From contig NZ_JAVDYC010000001.1 in assembly GCF_031458255.1 (NCBI RefSeq), forward strand, positions 1,116,001 to 1,180,000: 64,000 nt of DNA. The letters are read 5' to 3'. This DNA comes from Catenuloplanes niger (GTDB lineage Bacteria > Actinomycetota > Actinomycetes > Mycobacteriales > Micromonosporaceae). Within the stretch, counting starts at the first letter, position 1; each line of letters begins with the position of its first letter. A program made the position numbers and the translations under genes. Positions 1 through 7,082 of the stretch are shown here, piece after piece. Under the pieces are notes generated by a model. It did no database searches. It saw only the letters and a list, made by a program, of their open reading frames with translations, and was not told the origin of the DNA.

Positions 1-1
1 G

Positions 2-676
2 ATCGTTGATGCGGTGCACGACGGTCAGCGGCCGGCTCGCCGCGGTGGCGATCGCGTCGACGGTGGCCGACAGCGGAAAGCCCTCGTGCACGCTGATCCA
101 CGGCTCGTCCACCACGTCGTACGGGCTGAGGCGCCGCTTCGCGGCCAGCGGATGGTCGCTGGGCAGCGCCACGTCCAGCGGCTCACGCAGCAGCGGGCTC
201 GCGACGACCGTGTCCGGCCACGGTGACGCGTGCCCGAGATGGTGCGCGAGCACCAGGTCGTGGTCGCGGGTGAGCCGCGGGAACTCGTCCTCGGCGACGT
301 CCTCGTCGGTGAGTGCGAGCCGCGGGCGTCCCGGCCCGGACCGGCGCAGCAGCAGGGGGAAGAAGGCGGCGGCCGCGCTGTGGAACGCGGCCACCGACAC
401 GTTCGCGTCCGGCCGCTCCACGAACTCCTCCACCACGCTCCGCGCCCTCGCCAGCGCGGTCTCCACCTCGATCGCGGCACCGGCCAGCGCACGCCCGGCG
501 TCGGTGAGCACCAGCCGCCGCCCGTCGCGCTCGGTGAGCGGCACCGGGATCGGGCGCTGCAGCAGCCGCAGCTGCTGGGAGATCGCCGACGGCGTCATCG
601 CCAGCGCCTCGGCCGCGGCGGTGACGCTGCCCAGCTCGCCGACCTCCCGCAGGATCTGCAACTGCCGCTCGTTCAC
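2..676 (-). CDS. LysR-family transcriptional regulator (3' end outside window)
   Basis: About 225 residues are visible and the C-terminus runs off the left edge. The chosen start is GTG at 676 (VNERQLQILREVGELGSVTA). The first 60 residues form the LysR winged helix-turn-helix, with the usual SVTAAAEAL..PSAISQQLRLL helix and LTERDGRRLVLTDAGRAL wing. The rest is the start of the periplasmic-binding-like effector domain. It is divergent from the EamA exporter gene at 757, the standard LysR arrangement, so control of that exporter and of itself is inferred. The effector is unknown. Confidence 0.9.
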   Translation of the reverse strand, partial: MNERQLQILREVGELGSVTAAAEALAMTPSAISQQLRLLQRPIPVPLTERDGRRLVLTDAGRALAGAAIEVETALARARSVVEEFVERPDANVSVAAFHSAAAAFFPLLLRRSGPGRPRLALTDEDVAEDEFPRLTRDHDLVLAHHLGHASPWPDTVVASPLLREPLDVALPSDHPLAAKRRLSPYDVVDEPWISVHEGFPLSATVDAIATAASRPLTVVHRIND

Positions 677-756
677 CCGCTGAGTGTAGTGATCCTTCAG
701 CGTTCCTGAAGAAGGTCGCTCTTGGCTTCACGATCGGCCCGCCGCAGGCTGTGCGC

Positions 757-1716
757 ATGTTCCCCGGCCGCCGCACCGACGCAGTGCTGCTCCTCGTCGC
801 GATCGTCTGGGGGTCCAGCTACCTGGCCGCCAAGACCGCCACCCACGACCTGCCCGTCCTCACGGTCCTGCTCGCCCGGTACGCGATCTCCACCATCGCC
901 TGCCTCGCCCTGGTCGAGGCACGCCGCCGCGGCGGGCGGCTCACCCCGGACGAGATCCGGATCGGCGCGCTGCTCGGCGTCACGCAGGCGGCCGTGCTGG
1001 TGCTGGAGACGTACGGCGTCGCGCACACCAGCGCCGCCAACGCCGGACTGATCATCAGCCTCACCATCGTGCTCACCCCGCTGCTCGACCGCGCGGCCGG
1101 CGCGGGCCGGCTGCCCGCCCGCTTCTTCGCCGCCACCGGCCTGTGCCTGCTCGCCGTCACGCTGCTCATGCTCGGCAGCGGCTTCCACCGCCCCCGGATC
1201 GGCGACCTGCTGATCCTCGCCGCGGCCGTGGTGCGCGCCGGGCACGTCGTCCTGGTCGGCCGGCTGACGAAGAGCCGGACCGTACGGCCCCTGCAGCTCA
1301 CGGCCGTGCAGATGGTCGTCGGCACCGTGCTGTTCGCCGGGCCCGCCGCGAGCGGCCTGCCGGCCCTCGCCCGGGCCGACGCCGCGACCTGGGGTGCGCT
1401 GCTCTACCTCGCGCTGTTCTGCAGCGTGTTCGCCTTCCTCGCCCAGACCTGGGCGGTGCAGCACAGCTCACCGAGCCGCGCCAGCCTGCTGCTGGGCACC
1501 GAACCGGTCTGGGCGGTCGCGATCGGCATCGGACTCGGCGGCGAGACGTTCACCGCCTTCGCCGGTCTCGGGGCGGCGCTCATGGTCGCCGGCACGTACT
1601 GGGGACAGCACATCGAAGAGGCGGCGAACCGGGATCGGGGTCAGCCGAGAAGCAGGGCCTCGGTCACGTCACTGGCGAAGTTGCCGCCGGCGCGCGTACC
1701 ACCGCCGAAGGTGTAG
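757..1716 (+). CDS. EamA/DMT-superfamily transporter (RhaT/YdcZ-like permease)
   Basis: A 319-residue inner-membrane protein with about ten hydrophobic segments in two EamA halves. The first half opens with LLLVAIVWGSSYLAAKTAT and the second holds SSPSRASLLLGTEPVWAVA, both typical of DMT-family metabolite exporters. ATG at 757 is preferred because AGG lies 8 nt upstream; GTG at 751 is the alternative. The hydrophilic C-terminal tail overlaps the convergent kelch gene by 76 bp. The divergent LysR gene probably controls it. The substrate cannot be read from the sequence; amino acids or small metabolites are usual for the family. Confidence 0.9.
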   Translation: MFPGRRTDAVLLLVAIVWGSSYLAAKTATHDLPVLTVLLARYAISTIACLALVEARRRGGRLTPDEIRIGALLGVTQAAVLVLETYGVAHTSAANAGLIISLTIVLTPLLDRAAGAGRLPARFFAATGLCLLAVTLLMLGSGFHRPRIGDLLILAAAVVRAGHVVLVGRLTKSRTVRPLQLTAVQMVVGTVLFAGPAASGLPALARADAATWGALLYLALFCSVFAFLAQTWAVQHSSPSRASLLLGTEPVWAVAIGIGLGGETFTAFAGLGAALMVAGTYWGQHIEEAANRDRGQPRSRASVTSLAKLPPARVPPPKV

Positions 1717-2675
1717 ACGGTGTCGCCGACGGCGGCGGCACCGAGGCCGTGACGGGGGGTGGGGAGCCGGCCGGCGGGGGTCCAGCGGTCGCGGCGCGGG
1801 TCGTAGCGCCACACGTCGTCGTACACCGCCGGCTCGGGACCCTGACGTTCGCCGCCGAAGGCGTAGAGGTGACCGTCGTGCGCGGCCGCGGCCAGGCCAC
1901 CACGCGCGCCGGGCATCGGTGCCCGCGTCTCCCAGCGGTTCGTGCGGGGGTCGAAGACCTCGACGGTGGCGAGGTTGCGCTGGATCGGGGTGCCGTCCGG
2001 GCCGAGGGAGAACCGGCGGCCGCCGATGACGTAGATCCGGCCGTCGATGACGGCGGAGGCGGCACTGTTGCGGGCGGTCGGCGCGGGCGGGAGCGTGGTC
2101 CACCGGCCGGTGGACGGGTCGAGCATCTCGTGGACGGTGGAGTCGACGTGGGTGGTGAAGCTGCTCGCGTCCGGGGTGGCCCGGACCCGGCCGCCGATGA
2201 CGTGGACCCGGTCGCCGACGCTCTCGATGACGAACTCGGCGCGTGGCGCGGGCAGCGCGGGACCGGCCGACCAGGCGTCCTCGGCCGGGGAGTAGACGTA
2301 CGTGTCGGCCTGTGCCTGCCAGCGGGGGAAGCCGCCGCTGAAGCCGCCGACGCCGTAGATGCGCCCGCCGGCGGCAGCCAGGCCGATGTGGTGGCGCGCG
2401 TCCGGCAGCGTGGCGAGCTGGACCCAGCGGTCGGCCGCGGGATCGTACGCGTCGAAGTGCGCGGACGCGCCGGTGTTCGGGTTGAGCAGCCCGCCGGCGA
2501 CGTAGACGCGGCCGTTCCACGACTCCGGGTAGAGTTCCTGTCGCTCCAGGGCCATCGGGGCGCGGGTCTGCCAGCGCTCCCGGCCGGACGCCGGGGTGCC
2601 GGCGCCGAGCGTCGCGGCGGTCGTCGTGACGAGGGCGGCGGAGAGGACCCGGCGCCGGGTCGGACGGAAGCTCAT
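1641..2675 (-). CDS. Secreted kelch-repeat beta-propeller protein
   Basis: A 344-residue protein. The N-terminus carries TRRRVLSAAL followed by a hydrophobic stretch ending near ASG, so export, possibly by Tat, is likely. Six kelch blades are visible through their GRxYxxGG-type motifs (GRVYVAGG, GRIYGVGG, DRVHVIGG, GRIYVIGG, GHLYAFGG, DTVYTFGG), giving one six-bladed propeller. No catalytic motif accompanies it; such proteins bind ligands or, in the galactose-oxidase group, oxidise sugars, but copper ligands are not evident. ATG at 2675 has AGGAAAGG upstream; longer upstream frames are not gene-like. It is divergent from the LysR gene at 2845 and shares a palindrome-bearing promoter region with it. 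Confidence 0.85.
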   Translation of the reverse strand: MSFRPTRRRVLSAALVTTTAATLGAGTPASGRERWQTRAPMALERQELYPESWNGRVYVAGGLLNPNTGASAHFDAYDPAADRWVQLATLPDARHHIGLAAAGGRIYGVGGFSGGFPRWQAQADTYVYSPAEDAWSAGPALPAPRAEFVIESVGDRVHVIGGRVRATPDASSFTTHVDSTVHEMLDPSTGRWTTLPPAPTARNSAASAVIDGRIYVIGGRRFSLGPDGTPIQRNLATVEVFDPRTNRWETRAPMPGARGGLAAAAHDGHLYAFGGERQGPEPAVYDDVWRYDPRRDRWTPAGRLPTPRHGLGAAAVGDTVYTFGGGTRAGGNFASDVTEALLLG

Positions 2676-2792
2676 GAAGTGCCTTTCCTCTGATCGTCCG
2701 GTGTGGTGGGACGGGATCCGCGGCCGGTGCACGGCCGCGCCGTCATCGCGTACCACGGTGCCCGCGATCCGGCACACCGGCACACTCGCTTT

Positions 2793-2811
2793 TGGCATGT
2801 CCGTCATGCCA
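2793..2811. promoter_or_regulatory. 7-5-7 inverted repeat, likely LysR operator
   Basis: TGGCATG and CATGCCA are separated by five bases, a perfect inverted repeat. It lies between the divergent kelch and LysR genes, 34 bp upstream of the LysR start. The size and T...A form fit a LysR-type T-N11-A site. Binding is inferred. Confidence 0.5.
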
Positions 2812-2844
2812 CGGGCACATACCTGCTGACATATCCTCACGATC

Positions 2845-3759
2845 ATGAGCGCGGGCGGGGGCATCGACGGGGTCGACCTCAACCTGCTCAAGCCGCTCGC
2901 CGCGCTCCTGGACGAACGCAGCGTCTCCCGGGCCGCGATCCGCGCCCACATGAGCCAGCCGGCGATGAGCCGCACCCTGCAGCGCCTGCGCAAGGCGTTC
3001 AAGGACGACCTGCTCGTGCGCGGGACCGGCGGGTACGAACTGACCCCGGCCGGCGAGCGGATCCGGCGGCAGCTCGCCACCCTGCTGCCGGACGTGGCGG
3101 ACATGTTCGGCCGCGGGCCGTTCGCGCCCGCCGGCGCCGCGGAGACGTTCCGCGTCGCCGGCAGCGACTACGCCGCCACCGTGCTCGGCGACCCGCTGTT
3201 CCGTGACGTGCTGCGGCAGTCGCCCCGGTCCCGCCTGCACTACCGGACCTGGCACGACAGCGTGTTCGACGAGCTCGACCACGGCCGGCTGGACCTCGCG
3301 TTCTGCGGTGTGATCCCGTCCGGGCCGCTGCGCGCCGAACGGCTCTTCGACGAGCGGTTCGTCTGCGTGCTCTCCAGCGACCATCCGCTCGCCGGGCGTC
3401 CCGCCCTGGACCTGGAGGAATATCTCGGCGTCCGGCACGTCGTCGTCGACGTGTCCCGCGGCGAGCAGGGCGTGGTCGACGCCGACCTGCGGCGGGCCGG
3501 CCGGCGCCGCAGCCCGGCCCTGACCGTGCCGTACCACAGCGCGGCTCTGCACGTGGTGCCCGGAACCGACTTCGTGGCGACGATGCCGGAGCGCCTGGTC
3601 CACCCGCACGACGGCATCCGGGTGGCCGCGGTCCCGCCGCAGATCGGCGTGATGGCGTACGCGATGGTCTGGCACCCCCGGCTGGACACCGACCCGGCCC
3701 AGCACTGGCTGCGCGACCGCGCCCGCGCCGCAGCCGGGCCCCTGACCCGACACCGATGA
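2845..3759 (+). CDS. LysR-family transcriptional regulator (NodD/LeuO-like subgroup)
   Basis: 304 residues. The N-terminal helix-turn-helix (about residues 7-65: LNLLKPLAALLDERSVSRAA, HMSQPAMSRTLQRLRKAF, DDLLVRGTGGYELTPAGERI) is followed by a type-2 periplasmic-binding effector domain. The DDLLVR..GYELTPAGERI form is typical of the subgroup whose members often act on aromatic or stress genes. It is divergent from the kelch gene with an inverted repeat between them. No clear Shine-Dalgarno precedes the ATG at 2845. The effector is unknown. Confidence 0.9.
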   Translation: MSAGGGIDGVDLNLLKPLAALLDERSVSRAAIRAHMSQPAMSRTLQRLRKAFKDDLLVRGTGGYELTPAGERIRRQLATLLPDVADMFGRGPFAPAGAAETFRVAGSDYAATVLGDPLFRDVLRQSPRSRLHYRTWHDSVFDELDHGRLDLAFCGVIPSGPLRAERLFDERFVCVLSSDHPLAGRPALDLEEYLGVRHVVVDVSRGEQGVVDADLRRAGRRRSPALTVPYHSAALHVVPGTDFVATMPERLVHPHDGIRVAAVPPQIGVMAYAMVWHPRLDTDPAQHWLRDRARAAAGPLTRHR

Positions 3760-3825
3760 CGGCGGGACGCGCACCGAACCCGAGGTGACGCACGAGGGCG
3801 GGGCCGCGGCTGCCGGAAGAACCGG

Positions 3826-4761
3826 TCAGGCGGGCGCGGCGGGGCGCGGCTCACGGGAGAACCGGCGGAAGCGGGACGGCGGCATGCCGCGCTCCCGGTG
3901 GAACGCGCGGGTGAACGCGAACACCGACGTGTAGCCGACCGCCCGGGCCACCCGCTCGACCGGCTCGTCGAGGTCCCGCAGCCGGTTCGCGGCGACGCTC
4001 ATCCGCCACCGGGTCAGATAGCCGACCGGGTTCATGCCGGTCGCGGCCAGGAACCGCCGGTGCAGGGTCGACTTCGACATCGCCGCCACCTCGGCCAGCC
4101 CGGCCGCCGTCCACGGCAGGTCCGGGCGGTCGTGGATGCTCGCCACCACCGCGCTCAGCTGCGGGTCGCGCAGCACCGCCCACCACGCCGCATCGATGAT
4201 CGGCGTGCCGGTGATCCAGCCGCGCAGGACATGCGCCTGCAACAGATCCACCAGCCGGTCCAGGACGAACGACGACGCCGGCGCGCCCGGATCGGCGAAC
4301 TCCCGCTCCACCGCGCCGACCATGCCGCCGAGCGGGCCGGCCCGCTCGGCCGGGACGTGCAGGACCGCGGGCAGCATCGCCAGCAGCGGCGCGTCATGGA
4401 CGTAGGAGACCCCGACCAGCCGGGTGACCGCACCGCCACCCCCTCCGCCGGCCGCCACCGGCACCCCGGCCTCGCGCGCCACCCGGACCGCCGCACCGTC
4501 ACAGACCGGCGTGGGCGCGCCCGCCGAGCCCGCCATCGTGTGCGTGGCACCCGTCGGCAGCAGCGCCACGTCCCCCGGCCGCAGCCGCACCACGGTCCGC
4601 CCGGCGACGGTGAGCAACGCCGACCCGGACGTCAGCGCGTACACGGTGGCCTCGCCGGCCACACCGGGCCGGCCGAACCCCCACGGCCCGGCCGCGTCGA
4701 GGCACGCCCCGGCGCTGCCCCGCACCCCGGAGACCGCCAGCACCTGCGACAGCACGTCCAT
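3826..4761 (-). CDS. AraC-family regulator with cupin sensor (cupin_6 type)
   Basis: 311 residues starting at ATG 4761. Residues 1-190 are a cupin-like sensor (TVVRLRPGDVALLPTGATHT). The C-terminal 100 residues are an AraC DNA-binding domain with two helix-turn-helix units: AGLAEVAAMSKSTLHRRFLA and VERVARAVGYTSVFAFTRAF, closing with RGMPPSRFRR. A run of seven glycines links parts of the sensor. It is divergent from the alpha/beta hydrolase gene at 4849, with 87 bp between, which suggests it controls that gene. This cupin-AraC plus oxidoreductase or hydrolase pairing is common in actinomycetes. The ligand is unknown. Confidence 0.9.
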   Translation of the reverse strand: MDVLSQVLAVSGVRGSAGACLDAAGPWGFGRPGVAGEATVYALTSGSALLTVAGRTVVRLRPGDVALLPTGATHTMAGSAGAPTPVCDGAAVRVAREAGVPVAAGGGGGGAVTRLVGVSYVHDAPLLAMLPAVLHVPAERAGPLGGMVGAVEREFADPGAPASSFVLDRLVDLLQAHVLRGWITGTPIIDAAWWAVLRDPQLSAVVASIHDRPDLPWTAAGLAEVAAMSKSTLHRRFLAATGMNPVGYLTRWRMSVAANRLRDLDEPVERVARAVGYTSVFAFTRAFHRERGMPPSRFRRFSREPRPAAPA

Positions 4762-4848
4762 GTCACCACGGTAGGGCTGACACTGCCGGGCAAGGATCCG
4801 GCATCGTCGAGCATGGTCCACCGCACACGCCGTCGATAGCGTCCACGC

Positions 4849-5796
4849 ATGCCGTACACGATCGATCCGGATTTCGCCCCGGTCCTCCCCGCACCGGACC
4901 TCGCCGCCGCGCGCACACCCGCCCCGGCCCGCGACGTGACCACCCTGCGCACGTCGATGAACCAGGCCGTCGCGCACACCCTCGCCGCGAACGCCGTCCC
5001 GGCCGACGTCACCCGCACCGACCACCACGCGACCGCCGCGGACGGAACGACGATCCTCCTGCGCTGGTACGCCAAGGACGGCGCGGCCCCTGGCTCGGCC
5101 GTGCTGTTCCTGCACGGCGGCGGCATGATCTCCGGCTCGGTCGACGCGTTCGACACCACCGTCGCCCGGTACGTCTCCGCCAGCGGCGTGCCGATGCTGT
5201 CCGCCGAGTACCGGCTCGCCCCCGAACACCCGTACCCGGCACCGCTCGAGGACGCCTGCACCGCCCTCACCTGGCTGCACGAACACGCCGGCGACCTCGG
5301 CGTCGACCCGAACCGGATCGCCGTGCTCGGCGAGAGCGCCGGCGGTGGGCTCGCCGCCACCCTGGCCGTCCTCGCCCGCGACCGCGGCGGCCCGGCCATC
5401 GCCCGCCAGATCCTGATCCAGGCGATGCTCGACGACCGTGCCACGATCCCCGACGACCACCTGCCGCCGTACGTCATCTGGTCCCACCAGGACCACGCCA
5501 CCGTCTGGCAGGCCTACCTCGGCGACCTCGCCGAATCTCCGGACCTCCCCGCGACCGCCGCGGCGGCCCGCCTCACCGACCCGGCGGGCCTGCCGCCCGC
5601 ATACCTCGAGATCGGCCAGCTCGACATCCTCCGCGACGAGAACATCGCCTACGCGACGCTCCTCGGCCGCGCCGGCATCGACGTCGAGCTGCACGTGCAC
5701 CCGGGCGTCCCCCACGGCTTCGACCAGATCCTCCCGCACAGCGACATCGCCCGCCGCGCCACCGCCGACCGCGTCCGCGTCCTCAGATCCGTCTGA
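4849..5796 (+). CDS. Alpha/beta hydrolase, hormone-sensitive-lipase (HSL) family esterase
   Basis: 315 residues, no signal peptide, so cytosolic. The HSL oxyanion motif HGGG is at about residues 89-92, the nucleophile elbow GESAGG puts Ser at 163, and the acid and base lie in LDILRDEN and GVPHGF near the C-terminus. YRLAPEHPYPAPLEDA is the family signature after the oxyanion hole. Length matches the family (300-320). Likely hydrolyses short-chain esters; the substrate is unknown. The AraC regulator on the other strand is the obvious controller. Confidence 0.92.
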   Translation: MPYTIDPDFAPVLPAPDLAAARTPAPARDVTTLRTSMNQAVAHTLAANAVPADVTRTDHHATAADGTTILLRWYAKDGAAPGSAVLFLHGGGMISGSVDAFDTTVARYVSASGVPMLSAEYRLAPEHPYPAPLEDACTALTWLHEHAGDLGVDPNRIAVLGESAGGGLAATLAVLARDRGGPAIARQILIQAMLDDRATIPDDHLPPYVIWSHQDHATVWQAYLGDLAESPDLPATAAAARLTDPAGLPPAYLEIGQLDILRDENIAYATLLGRAGIDVELHVHPGVPHGFDQILPHSDIARRATADRVRVLRSV

Positions 5797-5867
5797 CCCG
5801 GCGACAGCGAACGCACCGCCCGGCACGGCCGAGGCGGACCGCTCCGGGAGCCACGCCGCGGCGGGCG

Positions 5868-6058
5868 TCAGACCGCGGGGCGGGCCTGGCGGAGCGTGGT
5901 GACCGTCATGTGCACCGTGCGCGGGCCGGCGATGCCGTCGGCGGGCAGACCGACGGCGGTCTGGAAGCGGCGGGACAGCGCGCCGGGCGCGCTTCGGCCG
6001 AGCCGGACCCGCGGGGAACCGTCCGGGGGTAGCCGCACGGCGTACCCCCGAATCGGGT
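5868..6058 (-). pseudogene. Peptidoglycan-binding-domain-like remnant
   Basis: Directly left of the IS5 element, an open minus-strand stretch without a start ends at a stop at 5868. It encodes a segment with SRRFQTAVGLPADGIAGPRT, which resembles the second half of a PG_binding_1 domain (FQ..xGL..DGI.GP.T). It is not in frame with the secreted hydrolase on the other side of the IS when the insertion is mentally removed, and that gene ends at its own stop codon. It is therefore a separate, headless gene piece. Family assignment rests on about 25 residues. Confidence 0.35.
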
Positions 6059-6076
6059 CTAGAGCGTGTATCGAAG

Positions 6077-6976
6077 TCAGAGCCAGATGTTGATGCAGGC
6101 GATCTGGACGGTGGCTTCGTAGCGGACGGCGAGTTTGTCGTACCGGGTCGCGACCGCGCGGTGCTGCTTCAGCCGGCTGATCCCGCGTTCGATGGTGTTC
6201 CGTTGTTTGTACCGCTCAGCATCGAAGTCGTAGGGCCGGCCGCCGGCTGCACCCTTCCGGGTGCGGCCGGCGGCCTGGTCGGTCTTGATCGGGATGACAC
6301 AGGTGATCCGGCGGCGGCGCAGATAGGCGCGGTTGGCCCGGCTGGAGTAGGCCTTATCGGCCATCACCGCCTCCGGCCGGGTTCTCGTCCGGCCGGACAG
6401 TTTCACGACCTTCACCCGTTCCAAGACCTTGACGAACTGCGGGCTGTCGCCCCGGTGCCCGGCCGTGACCACGATCGCCATGGGCTTGCATCCCTGCTCA
6501 CAGGCCAGATGGACCTTTGTCGTCCAGCCGCCACGCGACCGGTCCAACCCGTGATCGTCAGGCTCCGGATCACCGACACCGCCCGGCGGCTCCGCCTGCC
6601 CGGCGCTGTCGCGGCGTGCTCCGGCGGCATGCTGATGCGCCCGCGCGATGGTCGAATCAACCGACAGATTCCAGATGATCGCGCCCACCGCCTCGGCCAA
6701 AGCTTGCAGCCGGGCGAGGATTCTCGACCAGGTCCCGTTGCGTTGCCACCGGCGAAACAAAGCGTATGCCGCGGACCATGACCCGTAACACGGCGGTATG
6801 TCCCGCCACGCACAGCCGACCCTCACCCGCCATCGGATCGCGTCGATCACCGTCCGTCGGCACGTCGCAGGCGGGCGGCCGGAACGCCGCTGGTCAGGAA
6901 CAGAAAGCAACGGCTCCAGACGCGCCCACTGCACGTCGGTCAGGTCATGCCGCCGCAACACCGCTAAGGTGTCCAC
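6077..6976 (-). CDS. IS5-family transposase (DUF4096 head plus DDE domain)
   Basis: 299 residues from GTG 6976. The head LTDVQWARLEPLLSVPDQRR is the DUF4096/IS5 N-terminal helix region. Catalytic acids of the DDE fold are seen as VDSTIARAHQHAAG (first Asp), VMADKAYSS (second Asp) and NTIERGISRLKQHRAVATRY (Glu). The frame is uninterrupted and reaches into the left inverted repeat, as in related elements. It catalyses excision and insertion of its own element. Confidence 0.95.
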   Translation of the reverse strand: MDTLAVLRRHDLTDVQWARLEPLLSVPDQRRSGRPPATCRRTVIDAIRWRVRVGCAWRDIPPCYGSWSAAYALFRRWQRNGTWSRILARLQALAEAVGAIIWNLSVDSTIARAHQHAAGARRDSAGQAEPPGGVGDPEPDDHGLDRSRGGWTTKVHLACEQGCKPMAIVVTAGHRGDSPQFVKVLERVKVVKLSGRTRTRPEAVMADKAYSSRANRAYLRRRRITCVIPIKTDQAAGRTRKGAAGGRPYDFDAERYKQRNTIERGISRLKQHRAVATRYDKLAVRYEATVQIACINIWL

Positions 6977-7032
6977 GAGGTCTCCGGTATTCAGGTGTTT
7001 CTTGGTCGAAAAACCTTCTACCGGAGACCTCG
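6976..7032 (-). repeat. 14-bp inverted repeat in transposase leader
   Basis: CGAGGTCTCCGGTA at 6976-6989 and its exact complement at 7019-7032 flank a 29-nt loop just upstream of, and touching, the transposase GTG start. In mRNA read in from outside it would form a strong hairpin hiding the start. Many IS elements use this device against activation by neighbouring promoters. Role inferred. Confidence 0.6.
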
Positions 7033-7082
7033 CCTATTTCAGCCACGACGCGCCGCAACCCTCGTGGACTTCGATACACGCT

